Part shown: piece by piece, positions 1 through 17,904 of the stretch
Layout: each line of letters opens with the position of its first letter
How positions within the stretch are numbered: position 1 is the stretch's first letter
NCBI RefSeq assembly: GCF_040536835.1
Contig: NZ_CP159578.1
Coordinates: forward strand, 3,410,001 to 3,474,000
Source of the DNA: Salinicola endophyticus
GTDB lineage: Bacteria > Pseudomonadota > Gammaproteobacteria > Pseudomonadales > Halomonadaceae
Direction of reading: 5' to 3'
Length of the DNA stretch: 64,000 bases
Position numbers and translations under genes: made by a program
The notes under the pieces: model-generated
What the model was told of the DNA's origin: nothing
Databases searched by the model: none
Seen by the model: only the letters and a program-made list of their open reading frames with translations

Positions 1-282
1 CACGGTGGCCGCGCTGACCGCCCCATGCGCCTCTAACGTCCGCGCCGACACCCCCAGCATGCGCTGCTTGGCGGCGTTGGCGTAGGTGACATAGCCGCTG
101 GCGAAGTAGCCCGAGCTACCGGCGATCGCGGTGATCGCCTCGGCCACGCCACCGCCGGTGCACGACTCGGCGGTGGTGACGAAACAGCCGGCGGCCAGGC
201 ACGCCTCGCCCAGGCGCCGGGCGAGCACCTGCGGGTCCTGGTCACTGCCGGGGGGCAGCGGATGATCGGTTGGAAAGTTCAT
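1..282 (-). CDS. pncC: Nicotinamide-nucleotide amidase PncC (CinA C-terminal family), 5' part only
   Basis: The first 94 codons are present and the gene runs off the left edge of the window. The family deamidates nicotinamide mononucleotide to nicotinate mononucleotide in the cytoplasmic pyridine-nucleotide cycle. The translation shows the family hallmark TAESCTGG near residue 40, then the [10 protein letters not shown] segment and GAVSA near the window edge. The ATG at 280-282 is chosen because family homology begins shortly after it. In related genomes this gene sits beside mutS or recA, which fits its position here. The family call is firm; the rest of the protein is outside the window. 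Confidence 0.9.
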   Translation of the reverse strand, partial: MNFPTDHPLPPGSDQDPQVLARRLGEACLAAGCFVTTAESCTGGGVAEAITAIAGSSGYFASGYVTYANAAKQRMLGVSARTLEAHGAVSAATV

Positions 283-349
283 GAGGACTCCTGCGGCTTC
301 TGCGCCGTACCGGCACCCTCTGCGGACGGGCGCGTCTTGTCAGGCCGCT

Positions 350-443
350 GCTGGCATATGCGTATCGGCCTGCGATTGATGGCATAGCGAGGCATCATAT
401 GCGAGGTGGCATATGGCCGGTGCCAGATACTTAGTATGCGAGC
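350..443. repeat. Cluster of short GGCATA(TG)CG-like repeats upstream of pncC
   Basis: Variants of GGCATATGCG start near 353, 381, 391 and 408, with a further TATGCGAGC near 435. They lie between the end of the ribbon-helix-helix gene and the start of pncC, upstream of pncC on its own strand. They could be operator repeats, possibly for the neighbouring DNA-binding protein, but nothing proves binding. Confidence 0.35.
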
Positions 444-494
444 TTTGCGCGCCGACGCAACGCGTCTGGCCGGCGCGGGCGCCCACGCGGGCGA

Positions 495-680
495 CTATTC
501 GGCGTCGCGCGGGTAGGTGGGCGGCAGCGGCTGCGCGTGCCCCCCGGCACACAGATCGGCGACCGCGATCTCGAGCAGGATGACCGCCAGTTCGCTGACG
601 TTGACGTTGCGCCGGTTGGCCTCGATCGAGAGCAGCCTGAACGTGGAGTCACTGAGGTGATTGAGCACCAGCCGGGCCAT
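495..680 (-). CDS. Small ribbon-helix-helix (Arc/FitA-like) DNA-binding protein, orphan
   Basis: A 61-residue protein. Residues 1-10 look like the beta strand (MARLVLNHLSDS), followed by two helices containing NRRNVNVSELAVILLEIA, the pattern of FitA/Arc-type antitoxin repressors. The start at 678-680 is preferred over an upstream in-frame ATG because GAGGA lies about 8 bases before it. FitA-like proteins usually precede a PIN-domain toxin gene, but none is visible: pncC follows downstream and mutS is divergent. It may be a solitary autoregulatory repressor or the remnant of a toxin-antitoxin pair. The fold call comes from the residue pattern only. Confidence 0.7.
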   Translation of the reverse strand: MARLVLNHLSDSTFRLLSIEANRRNVNVSELAVILLEIAVADLCAGGHAQPLPPTYPRDAE

Positions 681-720
681 GAGGGGGTCCTCGGATGCCG
701 ATTTCACCCACTGTAACGAT

Positions 721-737
721 TCGCCCGCCGCGGGCGA
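721..737. promoter_or_regulatory. Short dyad between the RHH gene and mutS
   Basis: A 7-bp inverted repeat (TCGCCCG, 3-base centre, CGGGCGA) lies in the divergent spacer. It could be an operator for the RHH protein or a hairpin in the mutS leader. No clear sigma-70 hexamer pair was found for mutS. Confidence 0.3.
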
Positions 738-924
738 GACTGAAAACACTACACCTCGGGCATGAACCGGCGTCACCCCGGCGCGGGCGATCGGCGATGC
801 AGCGACGCTGACCCACGTGGTAACCTTCGGCCTTTCTCCATGTTTCATACTTCATGCTTCGCCGGCCCCGGCGAGGCGCGTGCCGCAATGATGCCCCACG
901 ATACCCAGAGAGCCTCGTAACGCC

Positions 925-3504
925 ATGCAGGATACGGCCGCCAGCAAAGCCCAGCAGCATACGCCGATGATGGCGCAGTACCTCAAGATCAAGCGTGAGC
1001 ATCCCGAGGTGCTGCTGTTCTACCGCATGGGCGATTTCTACGAACTGTTCTACGACGACGCCAAGCGCGCCGCCAAGCTGCTCGACATCACCCTGACCGC
1101 GCGCGGCCAGTCAGCCGGTTCGCCGATTCCCATGGCCGGCGTACCCTATCACAGCGCCGAGTCCTACCTGGCGCGACTGGTGCGCTCGGGCGAGTCGGTG
1201 GCGATCTGCGAGCAGATCGGCGACCCCGCCACCAGCAAGGGACCGGTGGAGCGTCGGGTGGTGCGGATCGTCACCCCGGGCACGCTGCACGACGAGGCGC
1301 TTCTGGACGAGCGCCGCGACAATCTGCTGGTGGCCCTGCACCGCCACGGCGAACGCTGGGGCATCGCCTGGCTGGAGCTCTCCAGCGGCCGCTTCGCCGT
1401 AGTCGAGGTCGACGGCGAGGCCGACATGCAGGCCGAGATCCATCGCCTGCAGCCGGCCGAGCTGCTCGCCGCCGAGACCCAGGACCTGCCCCCGGCGCTG
1501 GCCGAGCGCACCGGACTGCGTCGCCAGAACGACTGGCACTTCGACCTGGAGACCGCTAACCGCCTGCTGTGCGACCAGTTCCAGGTGGCCGATCTGCGCG
1601 GCTTCGGCTGCACCCACCTGGAGGTCGCGCTGGTCGCCGCCGGGGTGCTGATCGACTACGCCCGCGACACCCAGCGCTCGCGCCTGCCACACGTCAACGC
1701 CCTCGGCATCGAGAGCCGCGACGACGCGGTGGTGATCGACGCCGCCAGCCGCCGCAATCTGGAGATCGACATCAACCTCGGCGGCAGCGGCGACAACACC
1801 CTGGCCAGCGTGCTCGACACCACCACCACGCCGATGGGGTCACGCCTGCTCAAGCGCTGGCTCAACCGCCCGCTGCGCGATCGCGCTCAGGTCAGCGCGC
1901 GCCAGGCGGCGGTACAACTGCTGCTGGAACAGGACGACCACCTGGCGCTGCGCGAGATCCTGGGCGAGGTCGGCGACGTCGAGCGCATTCTCGCCCGGGT
2001 CGCCCTGCGCAGCGCCCGCCCGCGGGATCTGGCCCGCCTGCGCGACGCGCTCAATGCGCTGCCCCAGCTGCAGAGCGCGCTGGGGACGATCGAGGGAGAG
2101 AGCGCCCTCGACGATCTGGCCCGGCACATTCGCCCCTACCCCGAGACGGCGGCGACCCTCAGCCAGGCGCTGATCGACAACCCGCCAGTGGTGATCCGCG
2201 ACGGCGGTGTGATCCGCGAGGGCTTCGACGCCGAGCTCGACGAGTACCGCGGCCTGGCCGAGCACGCCGGCGACTATCTGGTGAAGCTCGAACTGCGCGA
2301 GCGCGAGCGCACCGGCCTGGCCGGGCTCAAGGTCGGCTACAACCGGGTCCACGGCTACTATATCGAGATCCCCCGGGCCCAGGCCCGCGAGGTGCCGGTG
2401 GACTACATCCGGCGCCAGACGCTGAAGAATGCCGAGCGCTTCATCATCCCCGAGCTCAAGGAGTTCGAGGACAAGGCGCTGTCGGCCAAGTCGCGCGCCC
2501 TGGCCCGCGAGAAGCTGCTCTACGAAGGGCTGATCGAGACCCTCAACGCCGAGCTCGACGCGCTGCAGGCCACCGCCCGCGCCCTGGCCGCGCTGGACGT
2601 ACTGTGCACCTTCTCCGAGCGCGCGCGGAATCTCGACTTCGTGCGCCCGCAGCTCGGCGAGACGCCCGGATTCGAGATCATCGGCGGCCGTCACCCGGTG
2701 GTCGAGCACGTCAGCCAGCACCCCTTCGTGCCCAACGACCTGCGCCTGGACGATGCCCGCCGCATGCTGGTAATCACCGGCCCCAACATGGGCGGCAAGT
2801 CGACCTACATGCGCCAGGCCGCGCTGATCGCCCTGCTCGCCCATACCGGCAGCTTCGTGCCCGCCGAGCGCGCCGAGATCGGCCCGGTGGATCGCATCTT
2901 CACGCGTATCGGCTCCAGCGACGATCTCGCCGGTGGCCGCTCGACCTTCATGGTGGAGATGACCGAGACCGCCAGCATCCTGCACAACGCCACCGCCGAG
3001 AGCCTGGTGCTGATGGACGAGATCGGCCGCGGCACCAGCACCTTCGACGGCCTCTCGCTGGCCTGGGCCAGCGCCGAGCATCTGGCCCGCGCACGCGCCT
3101 TCACCCTGTTCGCCACCCACTACTTCGAGATGACCGCGCTGGCCGAGCAGCAGGAGACGGTGGCCAACGTCCACCTCACCGCCGCCGAGCACAAGGATGG
3201 CATCGTCTTCATGCACCGGGTCGAGGAGGGGCCGGCGAGCCAGAGCTACGGCCTCCAGGTGGCCCAGCTCGCCGGCGTACCGCAGCCGGTGATCGCGCGT
3301 GCCCGCGAGAAGCTGGCCAGCCTCGAACAGCCTCCGGTCGCCGCCGAGCGCGGTGCGGCCGCCCCTACCGCCGCGCCGCAGCAGGCGGACCTGTTCGCGG
3401 CCCCGGTGCATCCGCTGGTCGAGGCGCTGGAGTCGCTCGACGTCGACGCGCTCACCCCGCGCGCCGCGCTGGAGCTGCTCTATGAGTGGAAGGCCCAGCG
3501 GTAG
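925..3504 (+). CDS. mutS: DNA mismatch repair protein MutS
   Basis: An 859-residue mismatch-recognition ATPase, close to the usual gammaproteobacterial length (about 855). The mismatch-reading Phe-x-Glu motif is at residues 38-40 (GDFYELF). The connector and clamp domains follow, and the ABC-type ATPase carries Walker A GPNMGGKS near 619 and DEIGRGTST further on. Near the C-terminus QADLF (from about residue 820) fits a beta-clamp binding motif, followed by the helical oligomerisation tail. MutS works with MutL and MutH on newly replicated DNA. The ATG at 925 places the N-terminus as in homologues; its ribosome site is weak (GAGAG). A GC-rich hairpin follows the stop. Confidence 0.98.
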   Translation: MQDTAASKAQQHTPMMAQYLKIKREHPEVLLFYRMGDFYELFYDDAKRAAKLLDITLTARGQSAGSPIPMAGVPYHSAESYLARLVRSGESVAICEQIGDPATSKGPVERRVVRIVTPGTLHDEALLDERRDNLLVALHRHGERWGIAWLELSSGRFAVVEVDGEADMQAEIHRLQPAELLAAETQDLPPALAERTGLRRQNDWHFDLETANRLLCDQFQVADLRGFGCTHLEVALVAAGVLIDYARDTQRSRLPHVNALGIESRDDAVVIDAASRRNLEIDINLGGSGDNTLASVLDTTTTPMGSRLLKRWLNRPLRDRAQVSARQAAVQLLLEQDDHLALREILGEVGDVERILARVALRSARPRDLARLRDALNALPQLQSALGTIEGESALDDLARHIRPYPETAATLSQALIDNPPVVIRDGGVIREGFDAELDEYRGLAEHAGDYLVKLELRERERTGLAGLKVGYNRVHGYYIEIPRAQAREVPVDYIRRQTLKNAERFIIPELKEFEDKALSAKSRALAREKLLYEGLIETLNAELDALQATARALAALDVLCTFSERARNLDFVRPQLGETPGFEIIGGRHPVVEHVSQHPFVPNDLRLDDARRMLVITGPNMGGKSTYMRQAALIALLAHTGSFVPAERAEIGPVDRIFTRIGSSDDLAGGRSTFMVEMTETASILHNATAESLVLMDEIGRGTSTFDGLSLAWASAEHLARARAFTLFATHYFEMTALAEQQETVANVHLTAAEHKDGIVFMHRVEEGPASQSYGLQVAQLAGVPQPVIARAREKLASLEQPPVAAERGAAAPTAAPQQADLFAAPVHPLVEALESLDVDALTPRAALELLYEWKAQR

Positions 3505-3506
3505 CC

Positions 3507-3535
3507 CCGCGGCGGGCCGACCCGGCCCGCCGCGG
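3507..3535 (+). terminator. Hairpin terminator after mutS
   Basis: A perfect 12-bp GC-only stem (CCGCGGCGGGCC / GGCCCGCCGCGG) with a 5-base loop begins 3 bases after the mutS stop. There is no real T-tract (TATAAC follows), so it may also be processed or need Rho. Confidence 0.6.
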
Positions 3536-3569
3536 TATAACACCATTCCCAGACGTTCCCAGCCTCAAC

Positions 3570-3599
3570 TTGCCGGTTCCGCCGGGCGACGCCTAGAAT
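3570..3599 (+). promoter_or_regulatory. Sigma-70 promoter for fdxA
   Basis: TTGCCG at 3570-3575 and TAGAAT at 3594-3599 are separated by 18 bp. They lie about 185 bp before the fdxA start and downstream of the mutS terminator, so fdxA has its own promoter and a long leader. Confidence 0.6.
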
Positions 3600-3783
3600 A
3601 TGGCGCCATTCCAGCGTGGCATCCGCGCGCGCATGGCGGATACCCGGGCACGACCAGAAGGGGTCGTCGTGAGCGGGTAGCAGACGCAAGAACAGCGGCC
3701 GGCAGAGGCCGCGACCCAGGGACCGTGACCGAGAAAAAGAGGGGCCAGCCGCGTATCCGCCCCGGCAATAGGAGAGATCACCC

Positions 3784-4107
3784 ATGACGTTCGTCGTCAC
3801 CGAGAACTGCATCAAGTGCAAATACACCGACTGCGTCGAAGTCTGCCCGGTGGACTGCTTCTATGAGGGGCCGAACTTCCTCGTCATCCACCCGGACGAG
3901 TGCATCGACTGCGCCCTGTGCGAGCCGGAGTGCCCCGCCGAGGCGATCTTCTCGGAGGACGAGCTGCCGGCGGGCCAGGAGAAGTTCATCGAGTTGAACG
4001 CCGAGCTTTCCGAGGTGTGGCCCAATATCACCGAGCAGAAGGCGCCGCCGGAGGATGCCAAGGAGTGGGATGGCAAGCCCAACAAGATCGAGCTGCTCGA
4101 ACGCTGA
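3784..4107 (+). CDS. fdxA: Seven-iron ferredoxin FdxA (3Fe-4S / 4Fe-4S)
   Basis: A 107-residue cytoplasmic electron carrier. The first cluster region has Cys9, Cys12, Cys17, Cys21 and Cys25; the second has Cys40, Cys43, Cys46 and Cys50 in the CxxCxxCxxxCP arrangement. The long acidic C-terminal extension ending in KIELLER is typical of Azotobacter FdI / Pseudomonas FdxA ferredoxins. The start at 3784 is preceded by AGGAGA at a good distance. Pairing with mutS is common in pseudomonads and relatives. The redox partner is not evident from the window. Confidence 0.97.
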   Translation: MTFVVTENCIKCKYTDCVEVCPVDCFYEGPNFLVIHPDECIDCALCEPECPAEAIFSEDELPAGQEKFIELNAELSEVWPNITEQKAPPEDAKEWDGKPNKIELLER

Positions 4108-4148
4108 TTTGCTATTACGCCAATCGGACGCTCGCTGCCGAAGAACGC

Positions 4149-4177
4149 AAGAAGGCCGCTCGATGAGCGGCCTTCTT
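4149..4177. terminator. Bidirectional terminator between convergent fdxA and eno
   Basis: A perfect 13-bp inverted repeat (AAGAAGGCCGCTC / GAGCGGCCTTCTT) with a 3-base loop has A-rich and T-rich flanks. It can therefore end transcription from both convergent genes. Confidence 0.9.
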
Positions 4178-4199
4178 GGTTTATCGGTCGACAGCGATT

Positions 4200-5519
<1,320 letters not shown>

Positions 5520-5635
5520 TCAAGCAGTGAGCGTGAAGCGTCCGGCACGGCGTGCGCCGGATGCGGAAAAGCGGATTCATGTTACCAGCTTTCGCCGGCG
5601 CGACGAGACGCCGCGTGGCGTTTCACGGCCAGCAC

Positions 5636-5690
5636 GAGTACCCAAAAGCGCATGAGTACCGAAAAGTGAGTACCGAAAAGAGAGTATGAG
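5636..5690. repeat. Short direct repeats in the pyrG-eno spacer
   Basis: GAGTACCCAAAAG (5636) and GAGTACCGAAAAG (5654 and 5668) repeat at 18 then 14 bp spacing, with a partial GAGTATGAG at 5682. No gene overlaps them. They may be a replication-slippage product or a binding-site array upstream of eno. Confidence 0.6.
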
Positions 5691-5705
5691 CCCTGCACAA
5701 AGAGA

Positions 5706-5733
5706 GCGGGGGATGAATCGCTTCATCCCCCGC
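5706..5733 (-). terminator. Terminator of pyrG
   Basis: A perfect 12-bp stem (GCGGGGGATGAA / TTCATCCCCCGC) with a TCGC loop sits 5 bp past the pyrG stop. On the minus strand it is followed by TCTCTTTG. Confidence 0.75.
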
Positions 5734-5738
5734 CATGG

Positions 5739-7501
<1,763 letters not shown>

Positions 7502-7538
7502 TTTACTCCGCAACGCGACAGCGCCGCCGGCGCCCTTC

Positions 7539-8246
7539 TCAGCCGTGCACCGCCCGCTGCAGCCGCTCCAGACGATGATCGCGAATACCCAGAGCGTGGA
7601 GATCGCCGACCGTGTTGTCGAGATACTCGCGGCACGAGCCGAGCACGCCACGGCCAGTGCGCAGGAGCTGGATCACCGCCTCGTCGGGCTGACGCCCGAT
7701 GTAGCGGTCGTGGGCCGGATTGATCACGAAGGCGATGCCCCATAGCGGGCCGATGTCGCTGCTCAGGCGTACCCAGCGCGGCTGGTAGGCCCCGGTGAGC
7801 ATCTCGCGGCGCCACACCAGGGTCAGCTCACGCTCGAGATTGGCCGCCGGTACCCGCAGCGCCACCCCTCGGCACGAGCCGCCCGGCGCCAGCGCCAGCA
7901 TCAGCCCCGGGGACTCGGGCGTACCGCGTCCGTGCTCGAGCTTGAGGCAGAAGTCGCGGTGGTAACCGTAGAGCCGGCAGGTATGGCGCTCGGCGACTTC
8001 GACGCAGGGGTTCCAGATCAGCGAGCCGTAGGCGAACAGATAGACGCCATCGAGGTCGCGGGCGGGTTCGGGCACGCTCGCCAGCATCTCGCGCACGGAG
8101 GCGTCGAGCGCCGCCGGCGAGGTCAGCGGCACCTCGGGATAGGTGCGCTCGAAGTAGCGCCGCAGGCGGTCCTGTTCGAGCACCTCGCGGGTCATCGCGA
8201 GCGACTGTTCGCCGGACTGCGGGGCGCTGGCTTGGGAATCTCTCAT
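7539..8246 (-). CDS. chaC: Glutathione-specific gamma-glutamylcyclotransferase (ChaC family)
   Basis: A 235-residue cytosolic enzyme of the ChaC family, which cleaves glutathione to 5-oxoproline and Cys-Gly. The nucleotide-binding-like loop FAYGSLIWNP is near residue 68 and the expected acidic catalytic region WRREMLTGAY follows about 100 residues later. An ATG at 8355-8357 is in frame but would overlap the upstream permease gene. The ATG at 8244-8246 is chosen because AGGGGTGA lies 5 bases before it. It follows the RutG-type permease by about 70 bp on the same strand and may be co-transcribed. No functional link between the two is obvious. Confidence 0.9.
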   Translation of the reverse strand: MRDSQASAPQSGEQSLAMTREVLEQDRLRRYFERTYPEVPLTSPAALDASVREMLASVPEPARDLDGVYLFAYGSLIWNPCVEVAERHTCRLYGYHRDFCLKLEHGRGTPESPGLMLALAPGGSCRGVALRVPAANLERELTLVWRREMLTGAYQPRWVRLSSDIGPLWGIAFVINPAHDRYIGRQPDEAVIQLLRTGRGVLGSCREYLDNTVGDLHALGIRDHRLERLQRAVHG

Positions 8247-8319
8247 GCGGGTCACCCCTGGCAGTGATCGAGCGGCCGCCGACAGGGCGGCCGCAGCGGG
8301 CCGGCTTGGCGTACCAACT

Positions 8320-9630
8320 CTAGGACTGGGCGTCGGGCTGGCGTCTGCCCACGCCATAGCGCAACAGCGCGTGCAGGGCGATGGCGCCGAAGGTGGCGGT
8401 CCCGATGCCGTCCAGGGTAAAGCCCCCCAGGGCCAGCGAGAAGTTGCCCGCGCCCAGCACCAGCGTCACCGCCACCACGATCAGATTGGTGGTATCGCCC
8501 AGATCGACCGCGTTCTGCACCCAGATGCGCGCGCCGGCCACCGCAATCAGCCCGAACACCACGATCGAGGCCCCGGCCAGCACCGGCCCCGGAATGGTCT
8601 GGATCAGCGCACCGAAGCGCGGCGAGAAACCGAGCAGGATGGCGAAGCCGGCGGCGGCGACGAAGATCAGCGTCGAGTAGACCTTGGTCACCGCCATCAC
8701 CCCGATGTTCTCGGCATAGGTGGTGACGCCGGTGCCCCCGGCGCTGCCCGAAACCACGGTAGCCACGCCGTCGGCGAAGAAGGCGCGCCCGATGTAGGGG
8801 TCGAGATCGCGCCCGGTCATCGCGCCCACCGCCTTGATATGACCCAGGTTCTCGGCCACCAGGATCACCGCCACCGGGGCGATCAGGACCATGGCGTGGG
8901 GGTCGAACTGCGGCGCGCTGAAGGTCGGCAGCCCCAGCCAGGGGGCGGCGCCGATCACCGAGAAGTCGATCGACGTGCCCCAGCCGAAACCGTTGGTGAA
9001 CAGTGCATAGATCGCATAGGCGGCGATCAGCCCGATCAGGATCAGCAGCCGCTGCAGCATGCCCCGGGTGAGCACCGCCGCCAGGCCGATGCACAGCACG
9101 GTCATCAGCGCCATGAGCGAATCGAAGGTGGAACCGGCGACGCCGGACACCGCCACCGGGGCCAGGTTGAGGCCGATGGTCATGACGATGGCGCCGGTCA
9201 CCACCGGCGGCAGCAGCACGTCGATCCAGCGCGTGCCCAGCGCCATCACCACCAGCCCGACCAGCGCATAGAGCACCCCGCAGGCAATGATGCCGCCCAG
9301 CGCCACGCCGATATTGGGATTGGCGCCACTGCCGGCATAGCCGGTGGCCGCGATCACCACACCGATGAAGGCGAAACTCGAGCCCAGGTAGCTGGGCACC
9401 CGGCCGCCGACGACGAGGAAGAACAGCAGCGTGCCGATCCCCGACATCAGGATCGCCAGATTGGGGTCGAAGCCCATCAGCAGCGGCGCCAGCACGGTGG
9501 AGCCGAACATGGCCACGGCGTGCTGGATCCCCATCAGCAGGGTCTGGGGGGCGGCTAGGGTCTCGTCGGGGGCGACCAGGGCGACGCGCTTGGCGTCGAC
9601 GCGGCGCCAGTGCGGAAACCAGGATGACAT
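8320..9630 (-). CDS. rutG: NCS2-family pyrimidine permease, RutG-like
   Basis: A 436-residue inner-membrane nucleobase transporter with about 12-14 hydrophobic segments. The N-terminus (FPHWRRV, VAPDETL, QTLLMGIQHAVAMFG), the LLFFLVVGGRVPSYLGSS stretch and the SAGGTGVTTYAENIG motif all look like E. coli RutG rather than UraA or xanthine carriers. The other rut genes are not in the window, so it probably serves general uracil or thymine uptake. GGAG precedes the ATG at 9628-9630. The RutG assignment rests on remembered family sequence. Confidence 0.85.
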   Translation of the reverse strand: MSSWFPHWRRVDAKRVALVAPDETLAAPQTLLMGIQHAVAMFGSTVLAPLLMGFDPNLAILMSGIGTLLFFLVVGGRVPSYLGSSFAFIGVVIAATGYAGSGANPNIGVALGGIIACGVLYALVGLVVMALGTRWIDVLLPPVVTGAIVMTIGLNLAPVAVSGVAGSTFDSLMALMTVLCIGLAAVLTRGMLQRLLILIGLIAAYAIYALFTNGFGWGTSIDFSVIGAAPWLGLPTFSAPQFDPHAMVLIAPVAVILVAENLGHIKAVGAMTGRDLDPYIGRAFFADGVATVVSGSAGGTGVTTYAENIGVMAVTKVYSTLIFVAAAGFAILLGFSPRFGALIQTIPGPVLAGASIVVFGLIAVAGARIWVQNAVDLGDTTNLIVVAVTLVLGAGNFSLALGGFTLDGIGTATFGAIALHALLRYGVGRRQPDAQS

Positions 9631-9704
9631 CGGGGGCGTTCTCCAGGGCGTCAGGGGCTATCGTGTGGACTAGGCAAGGGCGCGTGCGGCACCAGGCGCC
9701 GCGC

Positions 9705-9710
9705 ATTCTA
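9705..9710 (-). promoter_or_regulatory. Candidate -10 box for the permease gene
   Basis: TAGAAT on the minus strand lies about 75 bp before the rutG-like start. No convincing -35 is seen at 16-18 bp, so this is a weak call. Confidence 0.35.
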
Positions 9711-9873
9711 GCGCAGTCGTGGGCCGCTGCCTCTCCCTTGTGGCGTCATACCACGCCGGCGCAGGTGAACTACGCTGAGGCTATCGGTGCCGTCATGCGG
9801 CCCGAGCGCGAGTTCCCGGCGTCGCCATCGGGGAAGGATGGGACGCCCGCCACCAGCCAACCAGGGAGTGGAT

Positions 9874-11091
9874 ATGCAACGCTACGACTATCTCATCGTC
9901 GGCGCCGGCATGGTCGCCGCCAACGCCGTCGACGGCATCCGCGAACGCGACAGCGAGGGCAGCATCGGCATTCTGGGCGCCGAGCCGCGCGGCCCGGTGA
10001 CCCGTCCGGCGCTCTCCAAGAAGCTCTGGACCGACCCCGAATTCAGCTACGACAAGATCTGGATGCAGCCGGAGCAGGACCCCGGCACCACGCTCCATGT
10101 CGACACTCGGGTCAGCGCCATCGACCGTCAGGCGCGAAAGGTCACCACCAGTGCCGGCGAGACCTTCGGCTACGGCCAGCTGCTGCTCGCCACCGGCTGC
10201 GAGCCGATTCGTCTGGATCTGGCCGAGAGCGAGCGGGTGCGCTATTTCCGCAGCGTCGACGACTACGACCATCTGCGCCGGCTGGCGGGCGAGAATCGCC
10301 ACATCGCGGTGGTCGGCGGCAGCTATATCGGTAGCGAGCTGGCCGCGGCGCTGATCCAGAACGACTGTCGCGTCACCCTGATCTGCCCCGAGCCGGTGCT
10401 GGGCGGCGGCATGCTGCCGCCCGAGGTCGCCGACCGCCTGCACCAGACCTACCTCGACCACGGCGTGGCGCTGCTCAGCGGGCGCAAGGTGAAAGCAGGA
10501 CGCGAGGCCGACGGCACGGTCACGCTCGAACTCGACGATGGCAGCGAGCTGGCCGCCGACGGCGTGATGTTCGGACTCGGGGTCGAGCCCTGCACCGCGC
10601 TGGCGAAGGACGCCGGACTCGAGATCGACGGCGGTATCCTGGTCGACGAGCGGCTGCGCACCGCCGACGCCGCGATCTACGCCGCCGGCGACGTCGCCAC
10701 CTACCCGGATCGCATCCTCGGGCGCTGGCACGCCGAGCACGTCGACAACGCCAACTGTCAGGGCGCTGCGGTCGGGCGCATCATGGCCGGCAGTGACGAG
10801 GCCTACACCCACACGCCCTACTCCTACTCCAACGTCTTCGATATCGCCTGGAAGGCGCTGGGGCGTCTCGATGCCACGCTCGACATCGTCGCCGACAGCC
10901 ACGCTGACAAGGGGGTCTACTACTATCTAGAGTCGGACCGTCTAGACTCGGGCCAACTAGAGTCAGGCCGCGTGGTGGGGGTACTACTGCTCGGTTTCGA
11001 CGAGGCCCCGCTCGACGCCGCACGCGAAGTGCTCGCCGAGCCCGGGCCGCAGGATGCCACCACGCTCAGCGGACGCATCCCGCTGGGCTGA
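9874..11091 (+). CDS. NAD(P)H/FAD-dependent oxidoreductase (ferredoxin/rubredoxin-reductase class)
   Basis: A 405-residue pyridine-nucleotide disulphide-type reductase. The FAD-binding Rossmann motif is at the N-terminus (YDYLIVGAGMVAANA), the NAD(P)-binding motif is at about 148 (IAVVGGSYIGSELAAAL), and the second FAD motif is AAIYAAGDVA. There is no redox-active CxxxxC pair, so it belongs with ferredoxin/rubredoxin reductases or AIF-like enzymes; its electron partner is unknown. The start at 9874 has AGGGAGTG just upstream; an earlier in-frame ATG at 9787 lacks this. Near residue 355 an in-frame 15-bp unit is repeated three times. Confidence 0.85.
   Translation: MQRYDYLIVGAGMVAANAVDGIRERDSEGSIGILGAEPRGPVTRPALSKKLWTDPEFSYDKIWMQPEQDPGTTLHVDTRVSAIDRQARKVTTSAGETFGYGQLLLATGCEPIRLDLAESERVRYFRSVDDYDHLRRLAGENRHIAVVGGSYIGSELAAALIQNDCRVTLICPEPVLGGGMLPPEVADRLHQTYLDHGVALLSGRKVKAGREADGTVTLELDDGSELAADGVMFGLGVEPCTALAKDAGLEIDGGILVDERLRTADAAIYAAGDVATYPDRILGRWHAEHVDNANCQGAAVGRIMAGSDEAYTHTPYSYSNVFDIAWKALGRLDATLDIVADSHADKGVYYYLESDRLDSGQLESGRVVGVLLLGFDEAPLDAAREVLAEPGPQDATTLSGRIPLG
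10926..10970 (+). repeat. Three in-frame 15-bp tandem units inside the oxidoreductase gene
   Basis: Units TCTAGAGTCGGACCG, TCTAGACTCGGGCCA and ACTAGAGTCAGGCCG encode LESDR-LDSGQ-LESGR. Each contains CTAG, which is rare in this window. They form an acidic/basic insert shortly before the last strand of the C-terminal domain. Confidence 0.85.
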
Positions 11092-11128
11092 GCGGTGTCT
11101 TGGGCGCGCGCCGCGACCTGCCGACGGC

Positions 11129-11371
11129 TCAGGCCGTCGGCAGGCGGGCGGCCATCACCCGGGAACGGCGCTCGATCTCTTCGAGCATGCCGGCGCACTC
11201 GTCGGACATGCCGCTGTCGCGGGTCTTGCCCAGCGCCAGCAGCGCTTCCAGCTGGCGGCACACCGCGCTCGCCTGCTCGGCGTCGGCGACGTCGCTGTCG
11301 AGCACGTGATCTTCCAGCGTGCGCATCAGCGTGTTGGCCTGGTCGAGAATATTGCGTTCGAGTCGGATCAT
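11129..11371 (-). CDS. Small helical protein of unknown function
   Basis: An 80-residue protein predicted to be almost entirely alpha-helical and rich in Leu, Glu, Asp and Arg (MIRLERNILDQANTLM at the start). It has two Cys (in VCRQLEALL and DECAGML). No family is recognised. The ATG at 11369-11371 is preferred over an upstream ATG at 11413 because AGAGGTGA lies 5 bases before it. It is convergent with the oxidoreductase gene and about 150 bp upstream of the gltD 3' end on the same strand. Strong ribosome site and codon pattern support a real gene. Confidence 0.65.
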   Translation of the reverse strand: MIRLERNILDQANTLMRTLEDHVLDSDVADAEQASAVCRQLEALLALGKTRDSGMSDECAGMLEEIERRSRVMAARLPTA

Positions 11372-11520
11372 GCGGTCACCTCTGGCGTTTGCGATGCAGG
11401 GAAAGCGCGCCACTCTAGCGATTCGGCGCCGCCGACACCACCCCGTGGGGCTATCTGCCGCGCCGCCAGCGTCCGGCGACGTACGCCCTCACACCGCCGC
11501 CGGATCACGCGCTCTCGCCA

Positions 11521-17521
<6,001 letters not shown>

Positions 17522-17803
17522 GGGCGTGCCTCACAGAACAGGGGAACTTGCGTTCGGTAAAATCCAGGGAGATAATGCAAGGTTTTTTATTATTCTGAAC
17601 CGGGCTGGAGACCGGTTTTCAGCGTCACCCCGCGCCGACGCTGGCGCCACGAAACGGCGTCAAAAGGCCGCCCAGAATAGCCACTCCCCCGCCCCAACGC
17701 AATCGCGCCCTGGCCTGACCCTGGCGACAAAACCATTGAAAATCTGGCACTTATATTTATAACTAAAAAAATACCCTGACAGCTCAACGGCTTAGCGAGA
17801 CGG

Positions 17804-17821
17804 TTTAGACCAAAGTCTAAA
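17804..17821. promoter_or_regulatory. Perfect 7-bp dyad upstream of gltB (operator candidate)
   Basis: TTTAGAC and GTCTAAA are separated by CAAA. The site is about 45 bp upstream (minus strand) of the AT-rich -10 candidate for gltBD, a distance suiting an activator. The cognate regulator is unknown. Confidence 0.5.
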
Positions 17822-17887
17822 GCAAGAACCTGTTACACATTGACACGCCAAAACCGCCCCATCGCCCATGCCGATACGACATAGTAC

Positions 17888-17904
17888 ATGCCAATTACAG
17901 GCAT
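17888..17904. promoter_or_regulatory. Dyad ATGCC-N7-GGCAT in the gltB-aroB spacer
   Basis: A 5-bp perfect inverted repeat with a 7-base centre lies further upstream of gltB. It is short and could occur by chance. Confidence 0.25.

Noticed and set aside
1840..3546. Long antisense frame of 568 codons opposite mutS
   Set aside because: High-GC shadow of the mutS frame; no recognisable motifs and mutS is certain.
5636..5690. CRISPR array
   Set aside because: Only three 13-bp units with 1-5 bp between them; no spacers or cas genes. No array was seen elsewhere.
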